From IMG/VR virus record IMGVR_UViG_3300044641_004056, positions 1 through 55,735 of that record: a DNA stretch of 55,735 nucleotides; one strand, 5' to 3'. Shown in pieces: positions 21,402 through 31,675 of the stretch (its first letter is position 1; each line of letters opens with the position of its first letter). The position numbers were made by a program, and so were the translations under genes. This stretch comes from a virus. The notes beneath the pieces were generated by a model. The model did no database searches. It was not told the DNA's origin and saw only the letters and a list, made by a program, of their open reading frames with translations.

Positions 21402-24400
21402 TATATGTTTGTGCTCCAGGTTCCAAAATAGACGGTACCATTTGTTCCCATCATAATTACTCTTGCTCTAGCAAACCTAGCGGAAGATGTTGCTGCAGTA
21501 TTTTCTGTTGATCTTATTCTAAATCCCCAGATATTTCCTGCTGCTGCATAAGGGTATGTTCCAGCTCCTGGATAGCTAATGTATGAAGTTCTATTTCCCT
21601 GCGACCCTACACCAGATCCACCTGAAGCATAAGTTCCAGTGTTTAGCGGCGTAGTTGTTGTACTATTAGTGGTTCTAATTTGCCACTCCATACCTATTAT
21701 ATAGCTAACGCTTCCAGAAACAGGTGGATAATCAGAATACCAAGTAACACTTGTACCACTCCTTACGAATCCTAGCTGATTATTAGAAACGTTTGGCGGT
21801 CCAGCACTTGGTGTTACGAATACAACATTCCAGATTGCTGTAGCAACTGCGTCAGATGCAGTAAAGAAATATATCTGGGATCCAACATATGTGGTACCAC
21901 CTATATTCCATCCTCCAAAAGAAAATCCTGCTCTGGTGCCAGCATTGGCAGCTAAATTAACTGCAGTTCCAGAAGCCATGGTCAAAGACGGTGGAGTCAC
22001 AGATCCACCATTTGCGTTATAGCTAAGGGTAGATGTTACAATCACATTTGCTGATCCAGATGCCGTTGCAGTTATGTCATTGTATCCACTAACAGATTTT
22101 TTAACTGTAACTGAAGAAGTTTGACCAGATGTTAAACCTGACGCAGTAACTACACCTGCAGCGCTTATTGTTGGTGGATTTCCTGCAGTGTAATTAACAA
22201 TAGAATACGAAGCGCCAGTTTGTGTTCCAGCATTTATTGATGCTGTCCATCCTCCAGACTGTGAGGTTGCAGTTCCATATGAAAATGCAACTCCAGGGCG
22301 ATTGGGGATAATAAATTGTTTTCCAGCGCTCCAAGGGCTTGCTAGGGTGGGATCTATTCCCGTGTAACTATCTGTTTTGGTTGATCTCACGTACATATAA
22401 TATGTGCCAGTAGTTGATGGTCCAGAGCTATCTACTAAGGGAGATGATGTTCCAAATGCATCTGGATTTGTATTACCCGTAGGTGCTGTTGAAGAGCTTG
22501 TCCAATACATTTGATAATATGGACCACTTCCTCCAGTAAAAGAAACTGATACTGCATCTCCTGTATATCCAGAACTTACTGTTGATATGGTTGGTGCTGT
22601 AGGATTTGGCAAAAGGGTTTTAACTGTCTTGCTATCTCCAGTTCCCTCGTCATAAATGTCTGGTGAAAATGAATAATAATATCTTGGAGTTACACTTACT
22701 TGATAATCTGTATTTGCTTCAACTCCTGGAGTGCCAGATGGTGTGTCTGTATACAATGTAAATGGCACTACAGATCGAATTTTTTGATATCCTCCCAGTC
22801 TAGTAAATGGGGATACCTTATATACATCAATATAAGCATAATTAGCATAAGAGCCAGTTTGATAATTGGACGTAAAAGATGATGCTGTTATATTGCTAAA
22901 AGTTATAGCTGAGCCTAGAGTCATTGGATCTCCTGCTGCAACATGAGAAAGGAAGAGGTCTCTAGTGCTACTAGAGTATGCGACATCTCCTGCTCCAGTA
23001 TCAAAGTAAGGAGTAAACTCATATCTCCAGAGACCCAACCCGCTATTCCAGAATGTTGTGTTATTAGGATAAGTTCCACTTGTTATTTGTTTAACATAGT
23101 ATCTTGTTCCATTAAACGATACATACTCTCCTGGGTAATATGTATACAATTGTGTGCTAGACCAATATAAGGAGTTTGGTGGAGTTACGCCAGAAAATCC
23201 TGGATCTTTAGCGGTGTACCTAGTTCCGTTGTAGTCTACTGTCTGACCTAAAGAATATGATACAAACTGGCTATAAGTGTTTGGAAAAGATTGTGTAAGA
23301 GACCAATATGGGAAAACTGTTCCTCCCAGTGTGTATGTACTTCCAGGAGGTGAGCCAGTATTAGATGCATTTGCTGTATATATATTACCGCTTTGCCAAA
23401 TCTTTGCTCCAACTGCATAGTTTGCAGAAGATGACCAAGGGTTAGCAAATAGCTGTGATGCTGTCCAATAAATAGAAGAAGGTGGTGTCTGTCCTGAAAA
23501 ACTTTGTAATTTTGAAGTGTATTGGTTACCAGCATACCAAACACTAGTATTTGCATAATATGTTGTGCCAGGGATATAAGTATCCATATTCCATACTCTT
23601 TCATTAAACAATGAAGCAACATTTACCGATACCTTGTACGGGTATGAGCTTGTTGTTGATAAATAAAATACTTGACTAGATATGGGGATGCTTAGACCCT
23701 GCAATTTGTATTGAACTGAATTTGTATTTGTCCCTGTTGTAAAATATCCATTTGCTGTCTGTGTTGAAAAAGAATAAGCAGTAGGTGTTGTTATTGCACC
23801 AGGCTTTACTCTAAAACCAGCAATTGCATTAGAAGCAGGCGCTGGGAACCAGTTGGAACAGTTAGCACCAGTGCTTACCGATTCAGACCTAGCTCTAACT
23901 CTGTAGTATCTTGTAGTCCCAGGAGTAATGGTAGTATCTAAGAATGAGTTTGTAGTTATACTATTGTTCTGACCAAAATCAGAGAAAGTTGATTGATTTA
24001 CTGGACCAGTTCCTTGAGAGCTCTGCCAATAAATTTCATAGTAGTTTGCTCCAGGAACTGCATTCCACTGTAAGAATACTCCATCTCCTCTGTTTGATGT
24101 TGCAGTTAGAGATGTTGGTGCCACTGGTGCAGATGCCACCGCTGATGAAGTTATAGCTGTTACAGATACTCCTGTAGCAATTCCTAGCTCGTAATCTGTT
24201 CCAGAATTATAATTTGTTTCTACAGCATATATATACTTTGAAGCATCCGTTTCTTTTACAATATAAGAATAACCTCCGAATTGAACCTGCTCGCCACCAG
24301 TAGTTGTAGCTGTTGAATTTTTATACCAAATAATTGTACTTCTTAATGGCTCAGGCCTATAAGGCTCAGTTGTATCCCATGAAGAAGAATAATTTATAGT

Positions 24401-25027
24401 GTCCCCAACTTTTGGGCTAGTTATATTAAATGATGGCGTACCGCCAGTAGCAATCCTCGGTTTATTTCTAACAATTTTTATTTTTGTAGAAACAGATAAA
24501 CCATTATATTGAGAATTAGATGAATTGTTTGCTACAACTTCAAATCCTAAAAACTGCCTATCTGCATTTGTTGAGTTTGTTACTGTCCATATTGAAGATG
24601 GCAATTGATCTTCTCCAGTTGTGCTATTCCATCCAGATCCCGTTCCACTTTCAAGTGTGGATATTTCTGAATCAAATTCTGTGTACAACTTCCATCTATA
24701 TGTATACGATGAGGCAAGCCATCCATTAAGATCCCATCTTGCGTTTTTTCCAAAATAAGAGGTTCCTATTCTAACTACTGGGTACGTAGCATTTGGCATT
24801 CTATCTTCATAAATATCTTCTGATAGTTTTGCTATATATGGAACACGTGTTGCAAAAATTCCAGATAGCGGCCAAACTCTGAGCCATTGTGTTGCATTTT
24901 TTATCCACACACCAATAGCAGATTTCCACCCAGTAGAACCAGCACCAGCAGTTTTAACAAATATCTTAGAAGCTTTTCTCCAACCAGCCGTTCCCTGTCC
25001 AGAGTTTTTAATAAATATATCTGACAT
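21401..25027 (-). CDS. Large modular tail adhesin with carbohydrate-binding-like repeats
   Basis: A 1208-residue, Ser/Thr/Gly/Tyr-rich protein, probably a receptor-binding tail protein. Residues 1-60 hold short repeats (FIKNSGQGTAGW, FVKTAGAGSTGW, VWIKNATQWLRVW) that likely attach it to the tail. FN3-like domains follow (e.g. VAPTSLTATSNRGDGVFLQW). Around 480-670 are about four units of the pattern W...Y..G..V.YNG..Y.A......PP...YW, resembling CBM5/12 chitin-binding modules. Near the C-terminus an InlB B-repeat-like unit (LSYNANGGSVTPP ... FSFGGWNIGGTTY) is seen. AGGA precedes the ATG. Binding to a cell-surface glycan is inferred. Confidence 0.8.
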   Translation of the reverse strand: MSDIFIKNSGQGTAGWRKASKIFVKTAGAGSTGWKSAIGVWIKNATQWLRVWPLSGIFATRVPYIAKLSEDIYEDRMPNATYPVVRIGTSYFGKNARWDLNGWLASSYTYRWKLYTEFDSEISTLESGTGSGWNSTTGEDQLPSSIWTVTNSTNADRQFLGFEVVANNSSNSQYNGLSVSTKIKIVRNKPRIATGGTPSFNITSPKVGDTINYSSSWDTTEPYRPEPLRSTIIWYKNSTATTTGGEQVQFGGYSYIVKETDASKYIYAVETNYNSGTDYELGIATGVSVTAITSSAVASAPVAPTSLTATSNRGDGVFLQWNAVPGANYYEIYWQSSQGTGPVNQSTFSDFGQNNSITTNSFLDTTITPGTTRYYRVRARSESVSTGANCSNWFPAPASNAIAGFRVKPGAITTPTAYSFSTQTANGYFTTGTNTNSVQYKLQGLSIPISSQVFYLSTTSSYPYKVSVNVASLFNERVWNMDTYIPGTTYYANTSVWYAGNQYTSKLQSFSGQTPPSSIYWTASQLFANPWSSSANYAVGAKIWQSGNIYTANASNTGSPPGSTYTLGGTVFPYWSLTQSFPNTYSQFVSYSLGQTVDYNGTRYTAKDPGFSGVTPPNSLYWSSTQLYTYYPGEYVSFNGTRYYVKQITSGTYPNNTTFWNSGLGLWRYEFTPYFDTGAGDVAYSSSTRDLFLSHVAAGDPMTLGSAITFSNITASSFTSNYQTGSYANYAYIDVYKVSPFTRLGGYQKIRSVVPFTLYTDTPSGTPGVEANTDYQVSVTPRYYYSFSPDIYDEGTGDSKTVKTLLPNPTAPTISTVSSGYTGDAVSVSFTGGSGPYYQMYWTSSSTAPTGNTNPDAFGTSSPLVDSSGPSTTGTYYMYVRSTKTDSYTGIDPTLASPWSAGKQFIIPNRPGVAFSYGTATSQSGGWTASINAGTQTGASYSIVNYTAGNPPTISAAGVVTASGLTSGQTSSVTVKKSVSGYNDITATASGSANVIVTSTLSYNANGGSVTPPSLTMASGTAVNLAANAGTRAGFSFGGWNIGGTTYVGSQIYFFTASDAVATAIWNVVFVTPSAGPPNVSNNQLGFVRSGTSVTWYSDYPPVSGSVSYIIGMEWQIRTTNSTTTTPLNTGTYASGGSGVGSQGNRTSYISYPGAGTYPYAAAGNIWGFRIRSTENTAATSSARFARARVIMMGTNGTVYFGTWSTNI

Positions 25028-25035
25028 TTAGTATC

Positions 25036-27171
25036 CTACGTATACTGTATCCAGATGTCACCACGAAGGCCATCTGTGTCTGTTGTGGACTTTGAGCCTG
25101 TACCCATTCCAATATTTCTCATGTAATAATTATAAAGACCGATAGGGGCTCCTTGGGTTGTGTAAGCATTTACTCCACTAAATTGGGCTTCGGTAGATGT
25201 AACTGTAAGACCTCCAGTTAGGTTTCCATTGCTATCAGTTACTCTCAAAGAGGCTTGAGAGAATCCACTTGAAGATGTCAGGGATAAAAATGCTGAGTTT
25301 GTTGGGTAAAAATTCCATTCAGGATTAGTTCCTGGTGGAACTGCTGAAAAAATAGTTTCTGAATCTCCATAAACAAAAGCTTTTGCAATTACTCCGCCAC
25401 CCGAATTTAAAAATTCTAGAGATCTATTTGACCCATTTAATCTTAGGTTTCCAAAGCTGTTATCGAACCCAGCTGTAACTGTAGAACCAGTTATTTTTGA
25501 ACCATATATATTACCCTTTATTTCTAGGTATGGCAGAAGCTCGGTGGTTATTGCAGGATTTAAATTACGACCCCATCTAAGATAACTACTATCATTTCCT
25601 ATATGAAAAGCTGGAACTCCATTTGCTAAAGGCCCATCCCATCCTAAAAACCAGCCAGGTGATGTTGAATCGTATGCACTCTTTACAGAATATATTGATC
25701 CTGTTTTAACTGGTATCTGTATTCCCCTATTGATATTACCAAACTGATCAAATCCACTAGATGCATTAGCTGCCTCTGTAGCTTTTGTAAGAGCTGTATT
25801 TATGTCAAGGTCTTTTGCAACAACCCATCCAAGGGCTGGGTCAGTTACTATAGCATTAGCACCAACCTTTGTTGCAATATAAATTGTATTTCTTCCTATA
25901 GATGTATCTGCGGTGTTAATCCACAAATCACCTATTGCTAAAGATGTTGGGACTGTTGTTTGCCTAAATAATGTTGTTTTAGATTCTGCATTTGCTTTTA
26001 TTGCTGCAATTTCAGATGGAGAAAATGTTCCAAAAGATACTGTTCCATCTGTATGGCTTGCTCTAAATATTGGAGTGTTGCCAGAATCATAAACAGTAAG
26101 TCCGTCTAATATTTGTCTTCCAGTTGTTCCGTCTGCAAAGTCTTCTCCGCCGTTTAATTCTATTCTTGAACCACCCGTAGATGAGCCAGTTCTAAGCCAC
26201 GAAGTAAACTTTCCATTTCCAGCAACAAGGTTCTCAATAGATATAACGCCATTTGCTAAATCAATAAGATTTGCTTTATTTGGAGAAACTGGAGTTGCGC
26301 TAATTCTTGTATACGTTGGAACACCTGCAACCTTATAAGGAACATTATCTTTATTATATGCTATATAATAGAAATAAACATTAGCAGCATATACCTGTTC
26401 AGATGTTGTTAATCCCAGGGCCTGCTTTAGATTATCTATTCCAACATTTTGCCTATTTAAAGATTGCGTTACTGTTAAGTTTGATACCAATGCTGAGCTT
26501 GGAAATGCTGTAGTTGTACTGGCACCTAGTGCAGCATTTGTTGTTGCATAAACTTCAATTGTTTTGAATCCAGAAAAAGGATCATTTGCTTGATATGCAC
26601 CACCCCAGTTTACGGAAATTCCAAATGCTGTACTTGAAACTGTTAATCCGATTGGAAGAGTTGGAGGCTCAATAACCTCTGCTGCATTTGATGTATCCGA
26701 TGACCACTCATCACTAAAGTCTGATGTTGTTCCACGATTACTTACCGCTCTTAACTTTACATAGTAGGTTCCAGACTGTGCAATAATTGTTTGCTTACCA
26801 GCTTTTTTAAAGCTTCCAGCAATAACATAATCGCTACCAAAATCTCCACCCTTTATGTATATGTCTACTCTATCAAAATTTTCTGGATATGCACTTCCCA
26901 AGTAATCAAGACCAGACCAATTTACAATAAGTGCATTAAAAGATGTGGTCAAGTCCGATCTTAAAAATCTTGGCTTATTTAATGGCTGCTCGCCAGGGGT
27001 TACAAACTTATATGGATCTGAATAATCACTAGTGCCTAAAGTTTTATCTGAATACACCCAAGCAACTTGAATGCCATACTCTGTGCTAAGATCTAAATCT
27101 GAAATTACTACATCTGTATAGTTTCCATCTTTTTTTTGGGTGATCCCTAAATCTTTATATTGATCAGACAT
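25036..27171 (-). CDS. Minor tail protein with FN3-like domains
   Basis: A 711-residue protein. The N-terminal 300 residues look like FN3 domains (VVISDLDLSTEYGIQVAWVY, YYVKLRAVSNRGTTSDFSDEW). Around residue 310 the segment VISIENLVAGNGKFTSWLRT begins a region typical of tail-tip proteins of siphoviruses that ends in a beta-rich fibre-like C-terminus with DGTVSFGTF and GDLWINTADTS. It sits between baseplate-like genes and the main adhesin. Confidence 0.74.
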   Translation of the reverse strand: MSDQYKDLGITQKKDGNYTDVVISDLDLSTEYGIQVAWVYSDKTLGTSDYSDPYKFVTPGEQPLNKPRFLRSDLTTSFNALIVNWSGLDYLGSAYPENFDRVDIYIKGGDFGSDYVIAGSFKKAGKQTIIAQSGTYYVKLRAVSNRGTTSDFSDEWSSDTSNAAEVIEPPTLPIGLTVSSTAFGISVNWGGAYQANDPFSGFKTIEVYATTNAALGASTTTAFPSSALVSNLTVTQSLNRQNVGIDNLKQALGLTTSEQVYAANVYFYYIAYNKDNVPYKVAGVPTYTRISATPVSPNKANLIDLANGVISIENLVAGNGKFTSWLRTGSSTGGSRIELNGGEDFADGTTGRQILDGLTVYDSGNTPIFRASHTDGTVSFGTFSPSEIAAIKANAESKTTLFRQTTVPTSLAIGDLWINTADTSIGRNTIYIATKVGANAIVTDPALGWVVAKDLDINTALTKATEAANASSGFDQFGNINRGIQIPVKTGSIYSVKSAYDSTSPGWFLGWDGPLANGVPAFHIGNDSSYLRWGRNLNPAITTELLPYLEIKGNIYGSKITGSTVTAGFDNSFGNLRLNGSNRSLEFLNSGGGVIAKAFVYGDSETIFSAVPPGTNPEWNFYPTNSAFLSLTSSSGFSQASLRVTDSNGNLTGGLTVTSTEAQFSGVNAYTTQGAPIGLYNYYMRNIGMGTGSKSTTDTDGLRGDIWIQYT

Positions 27172-27174
27172 GTG

Positions 27175-28041
27175 TTAAATTCCAAACGATAAGTCTAGTT
27201 TAAACTCTATAGATGCTTCTCTTCCAACTACTTTAATCATTTCTGATGTTAGTATAGATCTAGCAATTAAACCATATGCTGGATCAAATGTGTCCTCGTC
27301 ATTTATTCTGAGACCGTCCATGGATACAGATGTTTGAGCAGATGTTGGCGTAATTGTTATACCCAACTTATTAATACTTTCAGGATTAAATGTTCCTGTT
27401 GTAACACCATTAGACATTAACAAAGATTTTATGTTATCTCCAACTATGTGTCCAGCAAAAGTAAATTGAATGTAGTCTGAATCAGAGCTATATAGTCTAA
27501 CTTTTACAGAAGAAAGGTTAGCATCATTTGCTCTATAAGAAAGACACATTGTGTCTAATGGGTTATATCCAGATATATCTAGACCTGTCAATGGGTATGT
27601 GTACTCCCGAGGAGATGTTGAATTTGAAGTAAATATCAAAGAGCTATCTAAGATTCTACTGTTAACTTGATCTAATGCTGGTTCTGGAGTCCATTCATAT
27701 GGTAATTCAAAATTTGAAATAAATTGGCTGGAATAAAGATTTTTAACATATGATTGTCCAGAGTATATTCCAATTTCATTAATCTTGCCAGATATATCTG
27801 TAGGAAGAGTAGCAGAAAAAATTACTGTATATCTTACTGGTGATACGCTAGCGTCTATATCTATTCCGCCCTGCCTAATTGGAACTCTGTAAAATTCAAA
27901 GCCTAGTCTTGAGTTTGTATCAGATAGCGGATATTCTAAAGCTGATCCAGTTGCAATTCCCAATGCCATCTCTTTTGAATCCAATGAAGAAGTTCCTGCA
28001 ATATAACTAGTTAAAAATCTTTTTCCAAATTTTGTTATCAT
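27175..28041 (-). CDS. Minor tail / baseplate protein
   Basis: A 288-residue beta-rich protein. The segment TDISGKINEIGIYSGQS resembles the central part of phage tail-collar or baseplate-wedge-like proteins in which an EIGIY motif recurs. It overlaps the preceding gene (ATGA) and precedes the FN3 minor tail protein. Tail location is from context. Confidence 0.65.
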   Translation of the reverse strand: MITKFGKRFLTSYIAGTSSLDSKEMALGIATGSALEYPLSDTNSRLGFEFYRVPIRQGGIDIDASVSPVRYTVIFSATLPTDISGKINEIGIYSGQSYVKNLYSSQFISNFELPYEWTPEPALDQVNSRILDSSLIFTSNSTSPREYTYPLTGLDISGYNPLDTMCLSYRANDANLSSVKVRLYSSDSDYIQFTFAGHIVGDNIKSLLMSNGVTTGTFNPESINKLGITITPTSAQTSVSMDGLRINDEDTFDPAYGLIARSILTSEMIKVVGREASIEFKLDLSFGI

Positions 28042-28349
28042 GCTCTTCCTCCTTGTGCATCTGGCTTAGTTAATGCAAACGAGAATCCGTCGATAGATTC
28101 ACTGCTTGAATTATAAATTCTCAAAACTACTTTTACCTTTTCTATTCCCTTGTCCTTGTATTTTATAAAATCTTTTACTACAATGTCAGAAAGTTGTGGT
28201 CTGCTCGGTGACGTTGAGCCACCATCATTGCCTCCGCCAGAAGACGACTCTTCCCTCTCTCTGGTTTCTCCAGGCTTGCCTTTCCATACATCGGCCAGGC
28301 GTGGATCATCGTCATATATTACTGATATTTTTCCTGATTGAATTCCCAT
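28038..28349 (-). CDS. Small minor tail protein with glycine-serine linker
   Basis: A 103-residue protein with a low-complexity ESSSGGGNDGGSTSPS linker at residues 34-50, then a beta domain (KVKVVLRIYNSSSESIDGF). It has no SD; a promoter -10 lies 6 bases before the ATG, implying a leaderless mRNA. Context indicates a tail part. Confidence 0.6.
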   Translation of the reverse strand: MGIQSGKISVIYDDDPRLADVWKGKPGETREREESSSGGGNDGGSTSPSRPQLSDIVVKDFIKYKDKGIEKVKVVLRIYNSSSESIDGFSFALTKPDAQGGRA

Positions 28350-28355
28350 TTATTT

Positions 28356-28364
28356 ATTATACCA
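28356..28364 (-). promoter_or_regulatory. Extended -10 promoter for leaderless transcription
   Basis: Minus strand TGGTATAAT (28356-28364) lies exactly 6 bases before the ATG at 28349, so transcription would start at or within a base of the ATG. No SD and only a weak -35 are seen. Confidence 0.5.
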
Positions 28365-28372
28365 TTACGTTA

Positions 28373-31300
28373 TTAGATTGCTCTACACGAAATTGAGGTC
28401 GTTAACCCTTCCCTATATTCTAGCGTACATCTATTTACTATATATTTATTGCTTGATTCCGTCATTCCTAAGATGGGATAGCTAATCTTAACTATATCAC
28501 CAGCTGATATCAAAGGGTTTCCAAACACATTCATTTCAACAAACTTGCCCTTATTCAATACGCTTGCCTTTATCCATTCCGCAAGTTTCTTGGCATCTGC
28601 TTCTGATTGAATCCAGGTTGATTGAAATATTACTGGCTCTTGATTTGAAGAGTCTTTTGACGGATCCGTATCGTAATCTATAAATCCAGATCGTTGGATT
28701 GAATTTCCCAAAACGTAGAAGCTTGTGTTATTGTTATCATCTAGTGGCACTGTGACTGAGCTAGTGTTTAGCACATAGCTTTCTGCACCAAATGGCTGAA
28801 TTTTTTGATCTAGAACGGTTACGTATTTGTTTAAAGATGTTTTAAACCCTATAGGCTTTGCTGGCCTATCATCATATGAAATTTTTGTTTTTTTAATTTC
28901 TCTAGCAGTTGTTCCAAATTCAAAAAGACTACCGCTGTCGCTAGGCTTAGTATTTCCATCATTATACTTAATATCTCCAAAAAGCATTGAAACTGTATCA
29001 TCTGAGTATACGCCATTATGCTCATAAGTTAAACGACTACTATTTTTCTTATATAGCTCTTCGGTAATATCATCTGCATAAACATATTCAAAATATACCG
29101 TTCCTTGTCCACAGTGCAAGCCAACATTATTAGTAATTCCTCTTGGTGGAAGGTAGGTATTATATGAATCTGATCCATTATCATCTGCTTCTATTTTAAA
29201 TCCATTAATAAAAACTGTTATCCTATTTCTAGAAAACCCAGGAGATGTCTGTTCTCTTTTTAAAAAGACATCAACTCCGTACTCTACTCCAGCATCTACC
29301 CCAGCTTTTGTTTTTGTAGAAGATTGTTGGCTATCTTTTAAGACTGTAAGTGTTCCATTGTTTACCTTAACAATCATTATATCTTTTTGTGTTCCTGCAA
29401 AAGCTGTTGTTCTTACCAATATGTAATAGCCATTTTTTCCATTTGCGTCTAGGCAAAACCCTATACCTCCAACTTGTGCTGCCGTATTAAGCTGGCTTTC
29501 AAAGAAAAATCTAGTACCGAATGCAAAATAATTTGCAGATGTATTAATTGATTTAAATTCCTTAATGGCCATATCAAAAGTTTTTTTGTCTTTATCAAGA
29601 TTAGAAACTGTTAAAAATCCTTTTTTAACTTTACTTCCAGATTGTCCTTCAGGAATATAATAACTTCCTGGAGAGGCCTTTCCTGCTGGAAGGTCTGGAG
29701 TGGCTAAAACAATTCCTTTAATAAGATCAAACTTATCAGTAGATGGTGTTTGCCCAGGCTCATTTATATATGATGCTGGTGAAGGCTCATGCTTACCTGG
29801 GGAAGTACCAAAGGCTCCTCTTGTTTTAATATTATATTTATTAAGTGCTTGAAAATTTTCATACCCAGGCTTAGCTAATGATGAATACTTCCATATATCA
29901 GATTGGCTTTTTATTAAAACTTCTACAAATGCTGTTTTGCCCAATGGCATGTATTGGTAGTATACGCCATCATACTCGATAATTTCTCCATTAATTAAAA
30001 CATATCCAGAAAATTGATCCATAATTTTATCAACTCTTGCACCTATTACTACATTTGGATTTAGTTCAAAGTCTGTGCTATTGAGTTCTATCTTACTTGA
30101 TAGTGCTCCAGCGCCTAAAAATGACGTATCCGATTTCCAGAGGGGTGAAGACGATTCATTATTTGTAGATGTAAATGCTGTTGCATATCTTACTCTAACT
30201 TGATTTGCAGAAAAAAGCTCTTTTGTTGTTAAGGACTGTATGTTTGGTGCGTATGATAAATTTCCAGCAACATCTATATTGTTGCTAGTAAATGTCCAAA
30301 CTGGTTCTTGAGTTTTATCATACATAAAATCTCTACTGTAAAAGTTTAAAACATTGGACTCGCTGACAAAAGCATTCATCTGAATATCTCTACAGAGCTC
30401 TTGCAATATATCCCATACTGTTTTATCTCCATCTGACCACCAATATTGTAATGTTGGTATTGAATCATCATCAGCCTCAACAACTTGTGAAGAATTAGTT
30501 TTTGTTTTTACATTAATTTTATATGTGGAAAACCCAACTGAGTCTAAAACTCTTTTAATGATTGAAGTTACTGGAGAATCTTCAACCAACATTTGAGGAC
30601 ACATTGTATCTTGCAATATTTTTGCTGCATCTGTAGCATCTATTGTAGCCTCTCCAAATTCAGTCAGGTTCCAGGATGTTATATAGAAAAATCCTTGAAA
30701 AATTTTTTGAGTTGAAGAGCCTGTTCCTATATTTACATATGGCCTAATAATAGCATTTTTAAATAAGTAAATCTTAGTATCATCAATTTCAGTAGAAAAC
30801 CTATCGTATTCAACAATTGATTTAGATCTGGGTTCTGTTGCTGTGTGTGGTTTCATTATAGATAAACTTAAGTAGTTTGCTGTTATTACTCCTACTGGAA
30901 CAACAGATGAGTCATCTGCCGTAGTTTCTTTATTAATTAAAAATGAAATAATGTCTGAGTCAAGATTGCGTACCCATCTAGGTGTAAGCTCAATAACACC
31001 TATAAGCTTACCAGTATTTGAAGTTTCTGCAGACAACAATATCTTTTTTATTTTTTGAGTGCCAGTATAAGTTGTTGGCTCTGTAGCTGATGTATACCAT
31101 GTTGATCCATTGTAATATATTACTGCTTCTCCATTTACAAGGGAGGTACCAGAAATAGATGTTGTTGTATTATCTTCTTTAACTACAGTTATAGTCCATT
31201 TTTTTGGAATATCATGACTAGTCTCAAACCTTGCAACAATTTTATTTGTAGGTATTAGTTTAGGTGTAGTTTTTGCTTCATTAGAAAAATATTCTAAAGA

Positions 31301-31675
31301 TATACTTATGTCTTTATTTTTAGGGGCAAGCCAGTATTTATAAACCATATCTGGACCAGGATAATAAAGCCTAGGTAGATTACCCACATTTAGATTTCTA
31401 AGTCTCTCAAAGGAATTTGCTGGGGTGTCTGTTTCTCCATCTGTGTGAACTAGATATTTGATTCCTGGAGACAATGGTCTAAATGGTTTATATATTGTAT
31501 CTATTGGAAATAGTTTTTGAAAAGCTACTTCGTATTTGTTTTCCATTGCATCTGATGTTGCAGTTATATACTCTACCATTGTATTTAAATTATATTCAAT
31601 TGTAGCACCCGCTGATGTTGAAACTACATATCCTTTTTTAAGCAAATCAAGTGTAGTGGTATTTGCAGATATCAT
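28373..31675 (-). CDS. Large minor tail protein (tail tip, LamG-like insert)
   Basis: An 1100-residue protein in the tail-tip region. The start at 31675 has GGAG 5 bases upstream and overlaps the upstream stop (ATGA); an alternative would add 10 residues. The N-terminal half (SDIISFLINKET, WDILQELCRDIQMNAFV) resembles the hub-type tail proteins of siphoviruses. Residues about 690-850 (FAFGTRFFFESQLN, GGIGFCLDANGKNGYYILVR) look like a concanavalin/LamG lectin domain that could bind glycans. The C-terminal VLNKGKFVEMNVFGNPLISAGDIV is typical of hub proteins. Confidence 0.75.
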   Translation of the reverse strand: MISANTTTLDLLKKGYVVSTSAGATIEYNLNTMVEYITATSDAMENKYEVAFQKLFPIDTIYKPFRPLSPGIKYLVHTDGETDTPANSFERLRNLNVGNLPRLYYPGPDMVYKYWLAPKNKDISISLEYFSNEAKTTPKLIPTNKIVARFETSHDIPKKWTITVVKEDNTTTSISGTSLVNGEAVIYYNGSTWYTSATEPTTYTGTQKIKKILLSAETSNTGKLIGVIELTPRWVRNLDSDIISFLINKETTADDSSVVPVGVITANYLSLSIMKPHTATEPRSKSIVEYDRFSTEIDDTKIYLFKNAIIRPYVNIGTGSSTQKIFQGFFYITSWNLTEFGEATIDATDAAKILQDTMCPQMLVEDSPVTSIIKRVLDSVGFSTYKINVKTKTNSSQVVEADDDSIPTLQYWWSDGDKTVWDILQELCRDIQMNAFVSESNVLNFYSRDFMYDKTQEPVWTFTSNNIDVAGNLSYAPNIQSLTTKELFSANQVRVRYATAFTSTNNESSSPLWKSDTSFLGAGALSSKIELNSTDFELNPNVVIGARVDKIMDQFSGYVLINGEIIEYDGVYYQYMPLGKTAFVEVLIKSQSDIWKYSSLAKPGYENFQALNKYNIKTRGAFGTSPGKHEPSPASYINEPGQTPSTDKFDLIKGIVLATPDLPAGKASPGSYYIPEGQSGSKVKKGFLTVSNLDKDKKTFDMAIKEFKSINTSANYFAFGTRFFFESQLNTAAQVGGIGFCLDANGKNGYYILVRTTAFAGTQKDIMIVKVNNGTLTVLKDSQQSSTKTKAGVDAGVEYGVDVFLKREQTSPGFSRNRITVFINGFKIEADDNGSDSYNTYLPPRGITNNVGLHCGQGTVYFEYVYADDITEELYKKNSSRLTYEHNGVYSDDTVSMLFGDIKYNDGNTKPSDSGSLFEFGTTAREIKKTKISYDDRPAKPIGFKTSLNKYVTVLDQKIQPFGAESYVLNTSSVTVPLDDNNNTSFYVLGNSIQRSGFIDYDTDPSKDSSNQEPVIFQSTWIQSEADAKKLAEWIKASVLNKGKFVEMNVFGNPLISAGDIVKISYPILGMTESSNKYIVNRCTLEYREGLTTSISCRAI

